Source: Haloarchaeobius salinus
GTDB taxonomy: Archaea; Halobacteriota; Halobacteria; Halobacteriales; Natrialbaceae
DNA length: 64,000 nt
Assembly: GCF_024464185.1 (NCBI RefSeq)
Contig: NZ_JANHAU010000008.1
Location: forward strand, 1-64,000
Direction: 5' to 3'
The notes under the pieces were generated by a model that saw only the letters and a program-made list of their open reading frames with translations, was not told the DNA's origin and ran no database searches. Shown in pieces: positions 42,162 through 51,699 of this stretch. The number at the start of each line of letters is the position of its first letter. Within the stretch, counting starts at the first letter, position 1. The position numbers and the translations under genes are program-made.

Positions 42162-42940
42162 GGCTCCGACTCCTCCGTCCAGACGTCGGCGTTCTCGTAG
42201 TCGTCCGCGATGCCCCATCGCGCGATCTCGTCGACGGGCGGCGACTCGTAACCGCCGCGCTTGCTGTGGGTCCAGCCGAGGTCGGCGAGTTCGGCGAGCA
42301 GCTCGGCGAACTTGAACGGGGCCGTCACCGCGTCGAGCACGGGGACGCCGAGGTCGTCCTGCAGCTCCTCGTAGAAGCCGTACTCGGCGGTGCAGCCGAG
42401 GATGACGACCTCCGCGTGGTCCTCCTCGACGGCGGCCGTCGCGGCCTCGCGGAGCCGTCGCTCGGTCCGGTCGGGGTCGTCCTGGAAGTCGAGCACGCCG
42501 AGGTCGACCGGCCGGAACGAGGCGAGGTGGTCGCCGAAGCCGTACTGCCGGACGCGGTCGCGCATCTGTGGCACCCACTTCTGTCTGCCGACGACGACGG
42601 AGAACGAGTCGCCGAGCGTCGTCGCGAGGTGGGTGGTCGCCTCGGCGGGGCCGACGACCGGCATCGACTCGCTCACCTCGCGGGCCTCCTCCAGCGCGAG
42701 GTCGTAGAAGCAGCCGATGACGGTCGCATCGTACCCCTCGTTCTCGGCGCGCTTGACCCGGTGGAGCACGTCGGGCGTGACGAGCGACTCGTAGTAGTGG
42801 TACTCGACGTGGTGTGGGCCGCGGTCGAGTGCAGTCACGTCGACGGTCGTCTCCGGCCGGGCCGCCTCGGCGAGGATGTCGCCGATGTCGCCCGAGAAGT
42901 CGGCGTGTCCGACGGGGTCGATCCAGAGGATGTCCGTCAT
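42158..42940 (-). CDS. Aspartate/glutamate/hydantoin racemase family protein
   Basis: A 260-residue protein of the Asp/Glu/hydantoin racemase fold. The two catalytic cysteines are C77 in VIGCFYDLALEEA and C183 in ILGCTAEYG. Relatives racemise hydantoins or amino acids so that a stereospecific hydrolase can use both forms. Its ATG directly follows the stop of hyuB (TAGATG), and its own stop overlaps the M24 gene. The position with HyuAB favours hydantoin or cyclic amide racemisation. Confidence 0.88.
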   Translation of the reverse strand: MTDILWIDPVGHADFSGDIGDILAEAARPETTVDVTALDRGPHHVEYHYYESLVTPDVLHRVKRAENEGYDATVIGCFYDLALEEAREVSESMPVVGPAEATTHLATTLGDSFSVVVGRQKWVPQMRDRVRQYGFGDHLASFRPVDLGVLDFQDDPDRTERRLREAATAAVEEDHAEVVILGCTAEYGFYEELQDDLGVPVLDAVTAPFKFAELLAELADLGWTHSKRGGYESPPVDEIARWGIADDYENADVWTEESEP

Positions 42941-44719
42941 CTACCTGCCCCGCAGTTCGGCGGTCTCGTCGTGGTCGACCTCGCCGGCTTCGGTGATGGC
43001 GACACCGTACTGCTCGCGGGCTGCCTCGCGGGAGACGTAGCCGTCGGCGACGTCCTCGCGGACCGCCTCGGGGTCGCGGTCGAACGGTTCGCCGTAGCCG
43101 CCACCGCCGGCGGTCCGGTTCGAGATGACCTCGTCCGGCATGAAGTTCCCGCGGAACATGCCGGCGTGTTTGACGCTGTCGTCGTCGTAGAGGTCGTCGT
43201 TGTCGACGAGCACCTCGATGCGTTCGTCGAAGTCCTCGCGGTCGGAGTCGAGCACGACGACGTTCTTCTCGCCCGGGCTGCCGCCGTCGAGCCCCCAGTT
43301 CTCGGTGCGGGTCTTCTGGATGATGGAGAGCGCGCCGACGGGTTCGAGCACGCGGAAGTCCCGGCGGATGCCGAGCCCGCCGCGGTGCTTCCCGGGGCCG
43401 CCCGAGTCCTCCCGCAGCGAGAGCTGGTCGAACCGGATGGGCGCTTTGTTCTCGAACACCTCGACGGGGATGTTCCGGACCATCGTCTCGCTGATGTGCA
43501 TCAGCGCGTTCTCGCCGTCGTGGCCGACGCCGGCACCCCAGCCGACGCCCTCGTTGTTCGCCTCGACGAACGGCCGGCCCGTCTCGGGGTTCTCGCCGTA
43601 CAGCATGATGTCGGCCAGGTCGCCGCCCGTGCTCGCGGGGACGCGGTCGGGCATCCCCTCCGCGAGCGCCTGGTACACCACGTCGATGGCGACGATGCCG
43701 GTCCAGACGGTGAACGTGGGTGCGGGATAGCTCGCGTTGAAGATGTTGTCCTCGGGGACGTGCATCGTCAGGGGCTCGTACTGCCCGCCGTTGGAGTCCT
43801 CCTCGGGCGTCGTCAGCGTCTTGAAGCAGAGCTTGCAGATGGTCTCGGACATCCCCGGCGGGATGTTCAGCGGCTCGTCGACCTCGGGCGAGGAGCCCGA
43901 GAAGTCGACGCTGAACTCCTCGCCGTCGATGGTGACCTCGGCCGTGAGCTTGATGAGGTCGCCCGGCTCGCGGTTGACGCCGTCGGCGTAGCCGGTCGCC
44001 GACCACGTGCCGTCGGGCAGTTCGGCGACGGCCTCACGGGCGGTGCGCTCGCCGTGGTTGAGGATACGCTCGATGCTGGTCTCGACGGTCTCCGAGCCGT
44101 ACTTCTCGTACAGCTCCTGCAGGCGCTTCTCGCCGGTGCGGACCGCGGCGACCTGCGCGTTGAGGTCGCCGACGACCTTCTCGGGCATCCGGGAGTTGAA
44201 CCGGATGATGTCCATGATCTCGGGGTCCGGCTCGCCGTTCTTGTACACCTTCGTCCCGGGGAACAGCACGCCCTCCTGGTGGACGTCGGTGGAGTCGAGC
44301 ACGTAGCCCGAGTCCTTCGCACCGAGGTCGAGCCAGTGGGCGCGACAGGTCGTGTAGCCGATGAGCTCCTCGTCGTAGAACACGGGCGCGAACAGGAGCA
44401 CGTCGAGCGTGTGGGTGCCGCTCCAGTACGGGTAGTTCATGATGAACACGTCGCCTGGCTCCATGTTCTCCTCGCCGACGTGGTCGACCGCCTTCTCGAT
44501 GCCGTAGTCGTTCGCGCCGAGGAACAGCGCGAGCCCCGGCGAGTCCGCGACGAGGTTGAGGTCGCGGTCGAACACCGAGATGCCGAAGTCGAGGATCTCG
44601 TAGATGATGGTGTTGTAGGCGGTCCTGATCAGCGTGCGCTGCATCTCGGTGGCGGCCGACGTGAGGTAGTTGCGGACGACCTCGACCGTGGCCGCGTCGA
44701 TATCCTGTTGGGTGCTCAT
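42941..44719 (-). CDS. hyuB: Hydantoinase B/oxoprolinase family protein
   Basis: A 592-residue cytosolic protein, the HyuB subunit of an ATP-dependent hydantoinase/5-oxoprolinase complex. Family signatures: PGLALFLGANDYGIEKAV, DVFIMNYPYWSGTHTLDV, NSRMPEKVVGDLNAQVAAV, TAGGGGYGEPFDRDPEAV at the C-terminus. With HyuA it opens a cyclic amide (hydantoin, 5-oxoproline or N-methylhydantoin) at the cost of ATP. It overlaps hyuA by ATGA. The exact substrate is not predictable. Confidence 0.95.
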   Translation of the reverse strand: MSTQQDIDAATVEVVRNYLTSAATEMQRTLIRTAYNTIIYEILDFGISVFDRDLNLVADSPGLALFLGANDYGIEKAVDHVGEENMEPGDVFIMNYPYWSGTHTLDVLLFAPVFYDEELIGYTTCRAHWLDLGAKDSGYVLDSTDVHQEGVLFPGTKVYKNGEPDPEIMDIIRFNSRMPEKVVGDLNAQVAAVRTGEKRLQELYEKYGSETVETSIERILNHGERTAREAVAELPDGTWSATGYADGVNREPGDLIKLTAEVTIDGEEFSVDFSGSSPEVDEPLNIPPGMSETICKLCFKTLTTPEEDSNGGQYEPLTMHVPEDNIFNASYPAPTFTVWTGIVAIDVVYQALAEGMPDRVPASTGGDLADIMLYGENPETGRPFVEANNEGVGWGAGVGHDGENALMHISETMVRNIPVEVFENKAPIRFDQLSLREDSGGPGKHRGGLGIRRDFRVLEPVGALSIIQKTRTENWGLDGGSPGEKNVVVLDSDREDFDERIEVLVDNDDLYDDDSVKHAGMFRGNFMPDEVISNRTAGGGGYGEPFDRDPEAVREDVADGYVSREAAREQYGVAITEAGEVDHDETAELRGR

Positions 44720-46770
44720 TGTTCGCCTCCGGTGGTGATGACGATATGACCGTACTCGTCGACGGTCGCGTGCTGGTCCGAGTGGAAGACCAGCGAGGTG
44801 GTCGGTTCGGTGACGACCGCGGGGCCGGCGAGCTCGTCGCCCGGCGCGAGCGTCGCGCGCTCGTAGACGTCGAACTCGGTGAACTCGCCCGCGGCGAAGC
44901 AGTACGCCTCGCGGGTGTCGGTCGGCTCGAGCGCGTCGCCCGTGCGCGGCTCCTGTTCGTCGAGCGTCGGCTTGTCGTTCTCGCCGACCGCCCGGACGCG
45001 CAGGTGGACGACCTGGACCGGGTCGTCCATCGTGTGACCGTAGCGCGTCTCGTGCTGTGCCTGGAACCGCTCGGCGAGCTCGTCGAGGTCATCGACGCCG
45101 TCGGCGTCCACCTCGACGGTGTGCTCCTGCCCGAAGTAACGCATCTCGACGGCGCGTTCGAGGCGCTGGTCGGCCTCGGCGACGCCCTCCTCGGTGAGCG
45201 TCTCGCGGCCTTCGGCCTCGAGCTCCTCGAAGGCGGCGTCGAGCGTCTCGAGTTCGACGTCGTCGAGGACGGCGATCATCGTCTGCGAGAAATCGTAGAC
45301 GACGTCGGCCATCAGCATCCCCCACGCGGAGAAGACGGAGGGTGCCTGCGGGACGAGTACCTCCTTCACGCCAAGTTCGCGCGCGAGCAGCGGGACGAAC
45401 ATCGGGCCCGCGCCGCCGTAGGCGACCATCGAGAAGTCACGCGGGTCGAGGCCCTTCTCGACGGTTATCTCGCGGATGGCTCCGACGGTGTTCGCGAGCG
45501 CCACGTCGAAGACGCCGCGACTGGCGTCCGGGACGGACGTGTCGAGTGGGTCCGCGAGCACGCCCTCGATGCCGGCGATGGCGTCGTCAACGGCGGTGTC
45601 CATCTCGCCGCCGAGGAAGTCGCCGGGGTCGAGGAAGCCGAGGGCGAGCGCCGCGTCGGTGACGGTCGGCTGGGTACCGCCGTTGTCGTAGCAGATGGGA
45701 CCGGGGTCCGCGCCCGCGCTCTCGGGGCCGACCTTCAGCAGGTCGCCGTCGAGCCAGGCGATGGAGCCCCCGCCCGCGCCGATGGTCCGGATGTCGTACA
45801 CCGGGATGAGCATCGGCTGGTGTTCGAGCGTCGAGTCGTACTTCACGACGGGCGAGCCGTCCTCGACGACGGCAGCATCGAGACTCGTCCCGCCCATGTC
45901 CACGGTGATGAGGTTCTCGCGGTCGGTGGCGTCGCCGACGCGGGCCGCGCCGATGAGCCCGCCGGCCGGCCCAGAGAGGATGGTGTGGACGGGCGCGGTC
46001 TTCGCGCTCTCGGCGGTGAGCGTGCCGCCGCCGGACCGCGTGACGAAGAACGAGCCGTCGAAGCCCGCGCCGGTGAGCGACTCGTCGAGGGTGTCGACGT
46101 AGTTCTCGAAGATGGGCTTGATGTAGCTGTCGAGGACGGCCGTGCTCGTGCGCTCGTACTCCCGGTACTCGCCGGTGATGTCGCTGGAGACCGAGACGCT
46201 GACCTCGGGGTGAGCGTCGCGGACGACATCGGCGGCGGCCTGCTCGTGCTGGCCGTTCTGGTAGGAGTGCAGGAAGCAGATGGCGATGGCCTCCACGTCG
46301 TGCTCCGCGACGAGTTCGTCCGCGGCCTCGCGGACGGCGTCCTCGTCGAGCTCCTCCACGACGGCCCCGTCCGCGTTCAGGCGGCCGGGCACGCCGAGCC
46401 GTCGTCGACGGGGTACCATGGACTCCGGCTTCTGGTAGTTGATGTCGTACATCGAGTCGCGTTCGAGGTTCGTGCGGCCGATCTCGTGGACGTCGGTGAA
46501 CCCCTCGTTGGTGATGATGCCGATACGTGCGCCGTCGCGTTCGAGCACGGCGTTCAGCCCGAGTGTCGTCCCGTGGACGAACGCCTCGGTCGCCTCCAGT
46601 TCGGCGTCGACCTTCTCGACGGCGTCGAGCACGCCACCCGATGGCTGGTCGGGTGTCGTGGCCGCCTTCTCGAGCGTGAGGTCTCCCGTCTCGCGGTCGA
46701 ACGTGATGGCGTCGACGAACGTGCCGCCGATGTCCACGGCGACGCGCTGGTTGGTGTTATCTTGTCTCAC
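44716..46770 (-). CDS. hyuA: Hydantoinase/oxoprolinase A family protein
   Basis: A 684-residue protein with the sugar-kinase-like ATP-binding domains of HyuA: AVDIGGTFVDAITFD near the N-terminus, VDMGGTSLDAAVVED and GAGGGSIAWLDGD in the middle. It is the ATP-using subunit partner of HyuB. A GTG at 46770 is chosen because a TATA element (46794-46800) lies 27 nt upstream; an ATG at 46812 is upstream of that TATA, so it would lie outside the transcript. First gene of a four-gene operon with hyuB, racemase and M24 peptidase. Confidence 0.95.
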   Translation of the reverse strand: MRQDNTNQRVAVDIGGTFVDAITFDRETGDLTLEKAATTPDQPSGGVLDAVEKVDAELEATEAFVHGTTLGLNAVLERDGARIGIITNEGFTDVHEIGRTNLERDSMYDINYQKPESMVPRRRRLGVPGRLNADGAVVEELDEDAVREAADELVAEHDVEAIAICFLHSYQNGQHEQAAADVVRDAHPEVSVSVSSDITGEYREYERTSTAVLDSYIKPIFENYVDTLDESLTGAGFDGSFFVTRSGGGTLTAESAKTAPVHTILSGPAGGLIGAARVGDATDRENLITVDMGGTSLDAAVVEDGSPVVKYDSTLEHQPMLIPVYDIRTIGAGGGSIAWLDGDLLKVGPESAGADPGPICYDNGGTQPTVTDAALALGFLDPGDFLGGEMDTAVDDAIAGIEGVLADPLDTSVPDASRGVFDVALANTVGAIREITVEKGLDPRDFSMVAYGGAGPMFVPLLARELGVKEVLVPQAPSVFSAWGMLMADVVYDFSQTMIAVLDDVELETLDAAFEELEAEGRETLTEEGVAEADQRLERAVEMRYFGQEHTVEVDADGVDDLDELAERFQAQHETRYGHTMDDPVQVVHLRVRAVGENDKPTLDEQEPRTGDALEPTDTREAYCFAAGEFTEFDVYERATLAPGDELAGPAVVTEPTTSLVFHSDQHATVDEYGHIVITTGGEQ

Positions 46771-46773
46771 GAA

Positions 46774-46800
46774 GTATTCGTTTCGTGTATTCGTATATAT
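46774..46800 (-). promoter_or_regulatory. hyuA promoter with two direct repeats
   Basis: Minus-strand ATATATA at 46794-46800 lies 27 nt before the GTG at 46770, a leaderless layout. Between them GTATTCG occurs twice (46774-46780 and 46787-46793, as written on the plus strand), spaced 13 nt, a likely repressor site on the transcription start. Confidence 0.55.
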
Positions 46801-46902
46801 TGCTTTCCCCACCTATCGCCGAATCGTATTTCTCTACGCTCAAAACGGTCCATATATCCTTAGTTTACGTACAGATAGTAAATATCAGGTTCGGATTTGT
46901 TG

Positions 46903-46923
46903 ATACTATCCAGTAGTATTAAG
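46903..46923 (+). promoter_or_regulatory. ABC operon promoter with overlapping palindrome
   Basis: TATTAAG at 46917-46923 is a TATA-like element about 28 nt before the ATG at 46948, pointing to a leaderless transcript. The perfect palindrome ATACTATCCAGTAGTAT (46903-46919) overlaps it. Another inverted repeat, TTTAC-N14-GTAAA, is centred near 46876. Regulator unknown; the Lrp-like protein at 57146 is a candidate. Confidence 0.5.
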
Positions 46924-46947
46924 CCACCGGGGTGGTAGATAGCTACC

Positions 46948-48648
46948 ATGAGTAACAATAACAACCGCAGCTTCGACCGCCGTGACTTCCTGAAATACGG
47001 GAGTGCGGCGACGGTCTCGACCATCTTCGCCGGCTGTACCGGGAACCAGTCGGCTGACAGCACGACGAACGATTCGGGTGATGGCTCGCCCGATACGGAC
47101 ACCTCGGACGACAACTCGTCCGGCAATGGGAGTGGCGGTGGTGCGTCCTTCGAGTACGTCACCACGGTCGCACCGAGCTCACTCGACCCGATGAAGGGCT
47201 CGGACAACCTCGAGACCATCCTCCTGCACAACGTCTACGACCCGCTGGTGTACTACACGGACGAGACGCCCCCGGACATCGAGCCCTGGCTGGCCGAGGA
47301 CTGGGAGGTTGCAGACGACGGTCGCACGTACACGTTCAACCTGCGCAGCGACGCGACGTTCCACAACGGCGACCCCGTCACCGCGTCCGACGTGCAGTAC
47401 TCCGTCCAGCGGATGATGGAGATGCAGAACGGCTTCTCGTGGATGTGGTCGGGCATCCTCTCGCCCGAGAACGTCACCGCCGTCGACGAGACCACCGTCG
47501 AGATGGTCACCACCGAGGTGTTCGCGCCGTTCCTCTACACGCTCCCGTTCCTCTACGTCGTCAACCAGGAACAGGTCGAGGCGAACGCGGCAAGCGACGG
47601 GAACTTCGGCGAGCACGGCGACTACGGCACCGGCTGGCTCGAGGACAACGACGCCGGCAGCGGCCCCTACGTCCTCAGCGAGCGCGAACGCAGTCGCCAG
47701 ATCGTCATCGAGCAGAACGACGACTGGTGGGGCTCCTTCCCCGACGGCCGCTACAGCAGTGTGACCACCGAGATCGTCCAGGAGTCCGCGACCGCCGCGG
47801 GCCGGATGCGCGAGGGGGCGGAGATGTCCGACCAGTGGCTCCCGCTCCAGACGTACAACGACCTCGAGGGGGCCGACGGCGTCCGCGTGCACGCGAAGGC
47901 GACGTTCAACCCGTTCTACATCTACATGCACACCCAGCGGGCACCGCTCGACGACGTGCACGTCCGGCGGGCCATCTCGTACGCCTTCGACTACGAGGCC
48001 GCGCTCAACGACGTTATGGCGGGTGACTCCGACCACCTCCAGGGGCCGCTCCCGGGGGCGATGTGGAGCCACACCGCGGACCTGCCGACGTACGAGCAGG
48101 ACCTCGACGCCGCACGGGCCGAACTCGACCAGTCCGACTACTCCGCAAGCGACCTCGATCTGAACTACACGTACGTCTCCGGGCTGACCATCGAGGAGAG
48201 CATGGGGCTCTTGCTCCAGTCGAACCTGCAGGAGCTCGGTGGGTCGCTCACCGTCGAGCGCGCGCCGTGGTCGAACATCACCGAGATGGCGGCGAACCCG
48301 GACACCACTCCGGACATGCTCGCCATCTACCTCTCCTTCAGCTACGCCGACCCCGACACGTTCCTCTACCCGGCCTGGCACAGTGACTCCCACGGCTCGT
48401 GGACCAGCGCCGCGTGGTACCAGAACGACGAGGTCGACCGGCTGCTCACCGAGGGTCGCCGGACCGTCGCACAGGAGGACCGCATCCCGATCTACGAGGA
48501 GGCACAGCGCCTCATCGCCGAGGATGCTCCCGCGCTATTCGTCATGAACCAGGCGACCCGGAACGCGCTGTCCGAGAGTGTCCAGGGCTTCCAGGACAAC
48601 GGCATCACGGGCTACCGCCAGACGTTCCACCGGTACCACCAGGGCTGA
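46948..48648 (+). CDS. ABC transporter substrate-binding lipoprotein (family 5, oligopeptide type)
   Basis: A 566-residue secreted lipoprotein. A Tat signal (SFDRRDFLKYGS) ends in lipobox FAGC (C30), followed by a Ser/Thr/Asp/Gly linker (about 31-60). The family 5 solute-binding domain is clear: LEPWLAEDWEV-like N-terminal segment, YTFNLRSDATFHNGDPVTAS and VRRAISYAFDYEAALNDVMA. It delivers a peptide or peptide-like substrate to the permeases. First gene of a five-gene ABC operon. Confidence 0.95.
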   Translation: MSNNNNRSFDRRDFLKYGSAATVSTIFAGCTGNQSADSTTNDSGDGSPDTDTSDDNSSGNGSGGGASFEYVTTVAPSSLDPMKGSDNLETILLHNVYDPLVYYTDETPPDIEPWLAEDWEVADDGRTYTFNLRSDATFHNGDPVTASDVQYSVQRMMEMQNGFSWMWSGILSPENVTAVDETTVEMVTTEVFAPFLYTLPFLYVVNQEQVEANAASDGNFGEHGDYGTGWLEDNDAGSGPYVLSERERSRQIVIEQNDDWWGSFPDGRYSSVTTEIVQESATAAGRMREGAEMSDQWLPLQTYNDLEGADGVRVHAKATFNPFYIYMHTQRAPLDDVHVRRAISYAFDYEAALNDVMAGDSDHLQGPLPGAMWSHTADLPTYEQDLDAARAELDQSDYSASDLDLNYTYVSGLTIEESMGLLLQSNLQELGGSLTVERAPWSNITEMAANPDTTPDMLAIYLSFSYADPDTFLYPAWHSDSHGSWTSAAWYQNDEVDRLLTEGRRTVAQEDRIPIYEEAQRLIAEDAPALFVMNQATRNALSESVQGFQDNGITGYRQTFHRYHQG

Positions 48649-48657
48649 TTCGCCAGT

Positions 48658-49683
48658 ATGGGCCACAGAAGCTACCTGATAAAGCGCGGTCTGTCGACCA
48701 TCCCGATGTTCGTGGGCCTCTCGGTGCTCATCTTCACCCTGGCCCGCGTCATCCCCGGCAGACCCGCACGACTGGCGCTCGGTCCGCGCGCGAGTGACGA
48801 GGCCGTCCAGAACCTGCGCGACCAGATGGGGCTGGACAAACCGCTCTGGGAGCAGTACTTCGACTACGTCGGCGGCGTCGTCCAGGGCGACCTCGGACAG
48901 TCGCTCATCTCGAACCGCAACGTGGCGACCGACCTGCTGGAGTACTTTCCGGCGACGTTCGAGCTGACGACGCTCGCGATGATACTCGCCATCTTCGTGG
49001 GTGTCCCACTCGGCGTCATCGCGGGCCAGCACAAGGACCGGTGGCCGGACAACGCCAGCCGCCTGTTCTCCTTCTTCAACGTCTCGCTGCCCCCGTTCTG
49101 GGCGGGTATCCTGCTCCAGCTCGCCGTCGCGTTCCAGCTGGGCTGGCTCCCCGCGACTGGTCGGGTCGGCGACGTGAGCCCGATGCCGGTCGAGACGACG
49201 GGGCTGCTCCTCGTCGACAGTCTGCTGGCGTTCAACGTGCCCGCGTTGATCAGCTCCAGCCAGCACCTCATCCTGCCGGCCATCACGCTGTCGCTCGCAC
49301 CCATCGCCGACATCGCCCGGATGACCCGGTCGAGCTTCATCGAGGAGTACGACAAGGACTACGTCGAGGGGCTCCGCACCCACGGCATCCCCGAGCGCCT
49401 CATCGCGTACAAGTACGTACTCAGGCGGTCGTTCGCGTCCACGCTGACCATCATCGGGCTGGACTACGGCTTCCTGCTCGGCTCGGCGTTCGTCGTCGAG
49501 ATCGTGTTCTCGTGGCCGGGGATGGCCTCCTACGGCGTCGAGGCCATCCTCCAGAAGGACATCAACGCGATGGTCGGCGTCACGCTCGTCGTCGGCGCGT
49601 CGTTCCTGCTCGTGAACTTCGTAGTCGACGTGCTGTACGGGGTCTTCGACCCGCGCGTCTGGCACGAGGGTGATTCCCAATGA
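48658..49683 (+). CDS. ABC transporter permease (DppB/OppB type)
   Basis: A 341-residue membrane protein with about six membrane segments. N-terminal TLARVIPGRPARLALG precedes a periplasmic-like loop; the EAA motif lies in YVEGLRTHGIPERLIAYKYV. It pairs with the next permease to form the channel. The stop overlaps the start of the next gene (ATGA). Confidence 0.95.
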   Translation: MGHRSYLIKRGLSTIPMFVGLSVLIFTLARVIPGRPARLALGPRASDEAVQNLRDQMGLDKPLWEQYFDYVGGVVQGDLGQSLISNRNVATDLLEYFPATFELTTLAMILAIFVGVPLGVIAGQHKDRWPDNASRLFSFFNVSLPPFWAGILLQLAVAFQLGWLPATGRVGDVSPMPVETTGLLLVDSLLAFNVPALISSSQHLILPAITLSLAPIADIARMTRSSFIEEYDKDYVEGLRTHGIPERLIAYKYVLRRSFASTLTIIGLDYGFLLGSAFVVEIVFSWPGMASYGVEAILQKDINAMVGVTLVVGASFLLVNFVVDVLYGVFDPRVWHEGDSQ

Positions 49684-50591
49684 GTGACGGCGAGACCGTC
49701 ACCGCGGACGGCCCGGGACTGTTCGAGCGCCGGCGGGAAGACCTCGACCGCGTCGTCTACCGGTTCAAGCAGAACCCGATGTCGATACTCGGCCTGTTCA
49801 TCATCTTCGGCTTCGTGTTCGTCGCGGTGTTCGCGCCGTACATCGCGCCGTACCCCGCCGACGCGGGCTACCAGGGCCAGCCGGCGGTCCACTTCGACAA
49901 CAAGTTCGCGGAGCCGAGCGCCGCGCACCTGTTCGGCACCGACCAGGCCGGACGCGACATCTTCAGTCGGGTGCTGTTCGGGACGCGCCTGTCGCTGCGC
50001 ATCGGCGTCGTCGTCCTGGCGGCCGCCGTCTCCATCGGCGTGCCCGTCGGCCTCGTCGCCGGCTACCTCGGCGGCGGCGTCGGGATGGCCCTGATGCGGA
50101 TCACGGACGTGTTCCTGTCCGTACCACCACTGGTGCTCGCACTGGCGGTGAGCGTCGCGCTCGAACCCAATCTAACCAACGTGATGCTCGCCATCGCGGC
50201 GGTCTGGTGGCCGTGGTACGCCCGCCTCACGTACGGGGAGGTGCTCTCCGTGAAGGAGGAGACGTACGTCGAGGCGAGCCGCGGCATCGGCGCGACCTCG
50301 GCGCGCACCATCTTCCGGGAGATCCTCCCGAACGTGCTCGCACCCATCACGGTGAAGATGAGCCTCGACATGGGCTACGCCATCCTCGTCGCCGCCTCGC
50401 TCGGCTTCCTCGGCCTGGGCGCACAGCCGCCGACGCCCGAGTGGGGGACGATGGTCAGCCAGGGACGCGACTACATGCCCGCGCAGTGGTGGTACTCGAC
50501 GTTCCCCGGCCTCGCCATCTTCCTCATCGTGCTGGGGTTCAACTTCCTCGGCGACGGCCTGAGAGACATGTTCGACGTGGAGGTGCAGTGA
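49680..50591 (+). CDS. ABC transporter permease (DppC/OppC type)
   Basis: A 303-residue membrane protein. DQAGRDIFSRVLFGTRLSL is the DppC signature before the TM core; the EAA motif is in YVEASRGIGATSARTIFREI; the C-terminus ends GFNFLGDGLRDMFD. It forms the heterodimeric channel with the DppB-type subunit. Coupled to it by a 4-nt overlap. Confidence 0.95.
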   Translation: MSDGETVTADGPGLFERRREDLDRVVYRFKQNPMSILGLFIIFGFVFVAVFAPYIAPYPADAGYQGQPAVHFDNKFAEPSAAHLFGTDQAGRDIFSRVLFGTRLSLRIGVVVLAAAVSIGVPVGLVAGYLGGGVGMALMRITDVFLSVPPLVLALAVSVALEPNLTNVMLAIAAVWWPWYARLTYGEVLSVKEETYVEASRGIGATSARTIFREILPNVLAPITVKMSLDMGYAILVAASLGFLGLGAQPPTPEWGTMVSQGRDYMPAQWWYSTFPGLAIFLIVLGFNFLGDGLRDMFDVEVQ

Positions 50592-50592
50592 G

Positions 50593-51699
50593 ATGGCGGA
50601 CCCCATCCTCTCCGTCGACGACCTCTCCGTCGAGTTCGAGACGTACGAGGGGCGTCACCACGTCCTGAACGGCGTCGACCTCACCGTCGAGGAGGGCGAG
50701 ACGGTCGCCCTCGTCGGCGAGACCGGCTGCGGGAAGTCCGTCACCGCGAAGTCCATCATGGGCACGCTACCCCGCCCACCCGGCGAGATAACCTCGGGCA
50801 GCATCACCTACGACGGCACCGACCTGCTCGCCGACGCCGACGCCCACGAGCGCATCCAGGGCGAGGAGATGAGCATGATCTTCCAGGACCCGATGACGTA
50901 CCTCTCGCCGGTGTACCCCGTCGGCTCGATGATGGCCGACGTGGCGACCTACAGCGGCGGGAAGGACGTCTCCTGGCTCGGCATGCTGCAGAACCTGCTC
51001 GGCCGGCGGGCGAACCGCGCCGAGATCCGCGAGCGTAGCATCGAGCTGCTCGACCGGATGCGCATCCCCGACCCGGAGGGCACGCTGGACCGCTACCCGG
51101 TCGAGCTCTCGGGCGGGATGCGCCAGCGCGTCATCGTCGCGATGGCGCTCATCAACGACCCGACGTTCCTCATCGCCGACGAGCCGACGACCGCGCTCGA
51201 CGTGACGGTGCAGGACCAGATCCTCGGCCTCCTCAGGGAGCGCGTCGAGGAGCGGAACCTCTCGATGCTGTACATCACCCACAACCTCGGCGTCGCCCGC
51301 GAGATCGCGGACCGCATCTGCATCATGTACGCCGGCGAGATCGTCGAGGTCGGGACGACGGAGGAGATCTTCGACGCGCCGCTGCACCCCTACACCCGGG
51401 GGCTCCTCGACAGCATCCCGAAGCTCACCGGCTTCGAGGGCGACGGCATCGACGGGCAGATCCCGGACTACACCGACCCGCCTGCTGGCTGTCGGTTCCA
51501 CCCGCGCTGTCCCGCCGCGATGGCGGGCACCTGCGACGTGGAGCCGGTCGAGTCCCACACCGTCGGCGACGACCGGGCCGTCGCCTGTCACCTCTACGAG
51601 GATGGCATGTCCTTCGGCGAGGCGGCGACCGTCGCAGCCGAGGAGGCCGATGGCGTCGCCGAGGACGCGCCGACGGCTGAGGCCGGGGGTGAGCCATGA
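50593..51699 (+). CDS. ABC transporter ATP-binding protein (DppD/OppD type)
   Basis: A 368-residue ATPase. Walker A is GETGCGKS, the signature motif LSGGMRQRV, Walker B FLIADEPTTALD. The oligopeptide-type C-terminal extension has a CRFHPRCPAAMAGTC cysteine cluster, which in relatives binds an iron-sulfur cluster. It overlaps the second ATPase gene by 4 nt. It energises import together with it. Confidence 0.95.
   Translation: MADPILSVDDLSVEFETYEGRHHVLNGVDLTVEEGETVALVGETGCGKSVTAKSIMGTLPRPPGEITSGSITYDGTDLLADADAHERIQGEEMSMIFQDPMTYLSPVYPVGSMMADVATYSGGKDVSWLGMLQNLLGRRANRAEIRERSIELLDRMRIPDPEGTLDRYPVELSGGMRQRVIVAMALINDPTFLIADEPTTALDVTVQDQILGLLRERVEERNLSMLYITHNLGVAREIADRICIMYAGEIVEVGTTEEIFDAPLHPYTRGLLDSIPKLTGFEGDGIDGQIPDYTDPPAGCRFHPRCPAAMAGTCDVEPVESHTVGDDRAVACHLYEDGMSFGEAATVAAEEADGVAEDAPTAEAGGEP

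Noticed and set aside
42162-44006. Upstream extension of the M24 peptidase frame to a very long protein
   Set aside because: Residues before the GTG at 42161 are Arg-rich and overlap two real genes; the M24 domain and the GTGA junction fix the start.
42266-44749. Very long plus-strand open frame antisense to hyuB and the racemase
   Set aside because: It is the mirror of high-G+C genes with clear family signatures on the minus strand; its translation is Val/Asp/Arg-rich with no domain.
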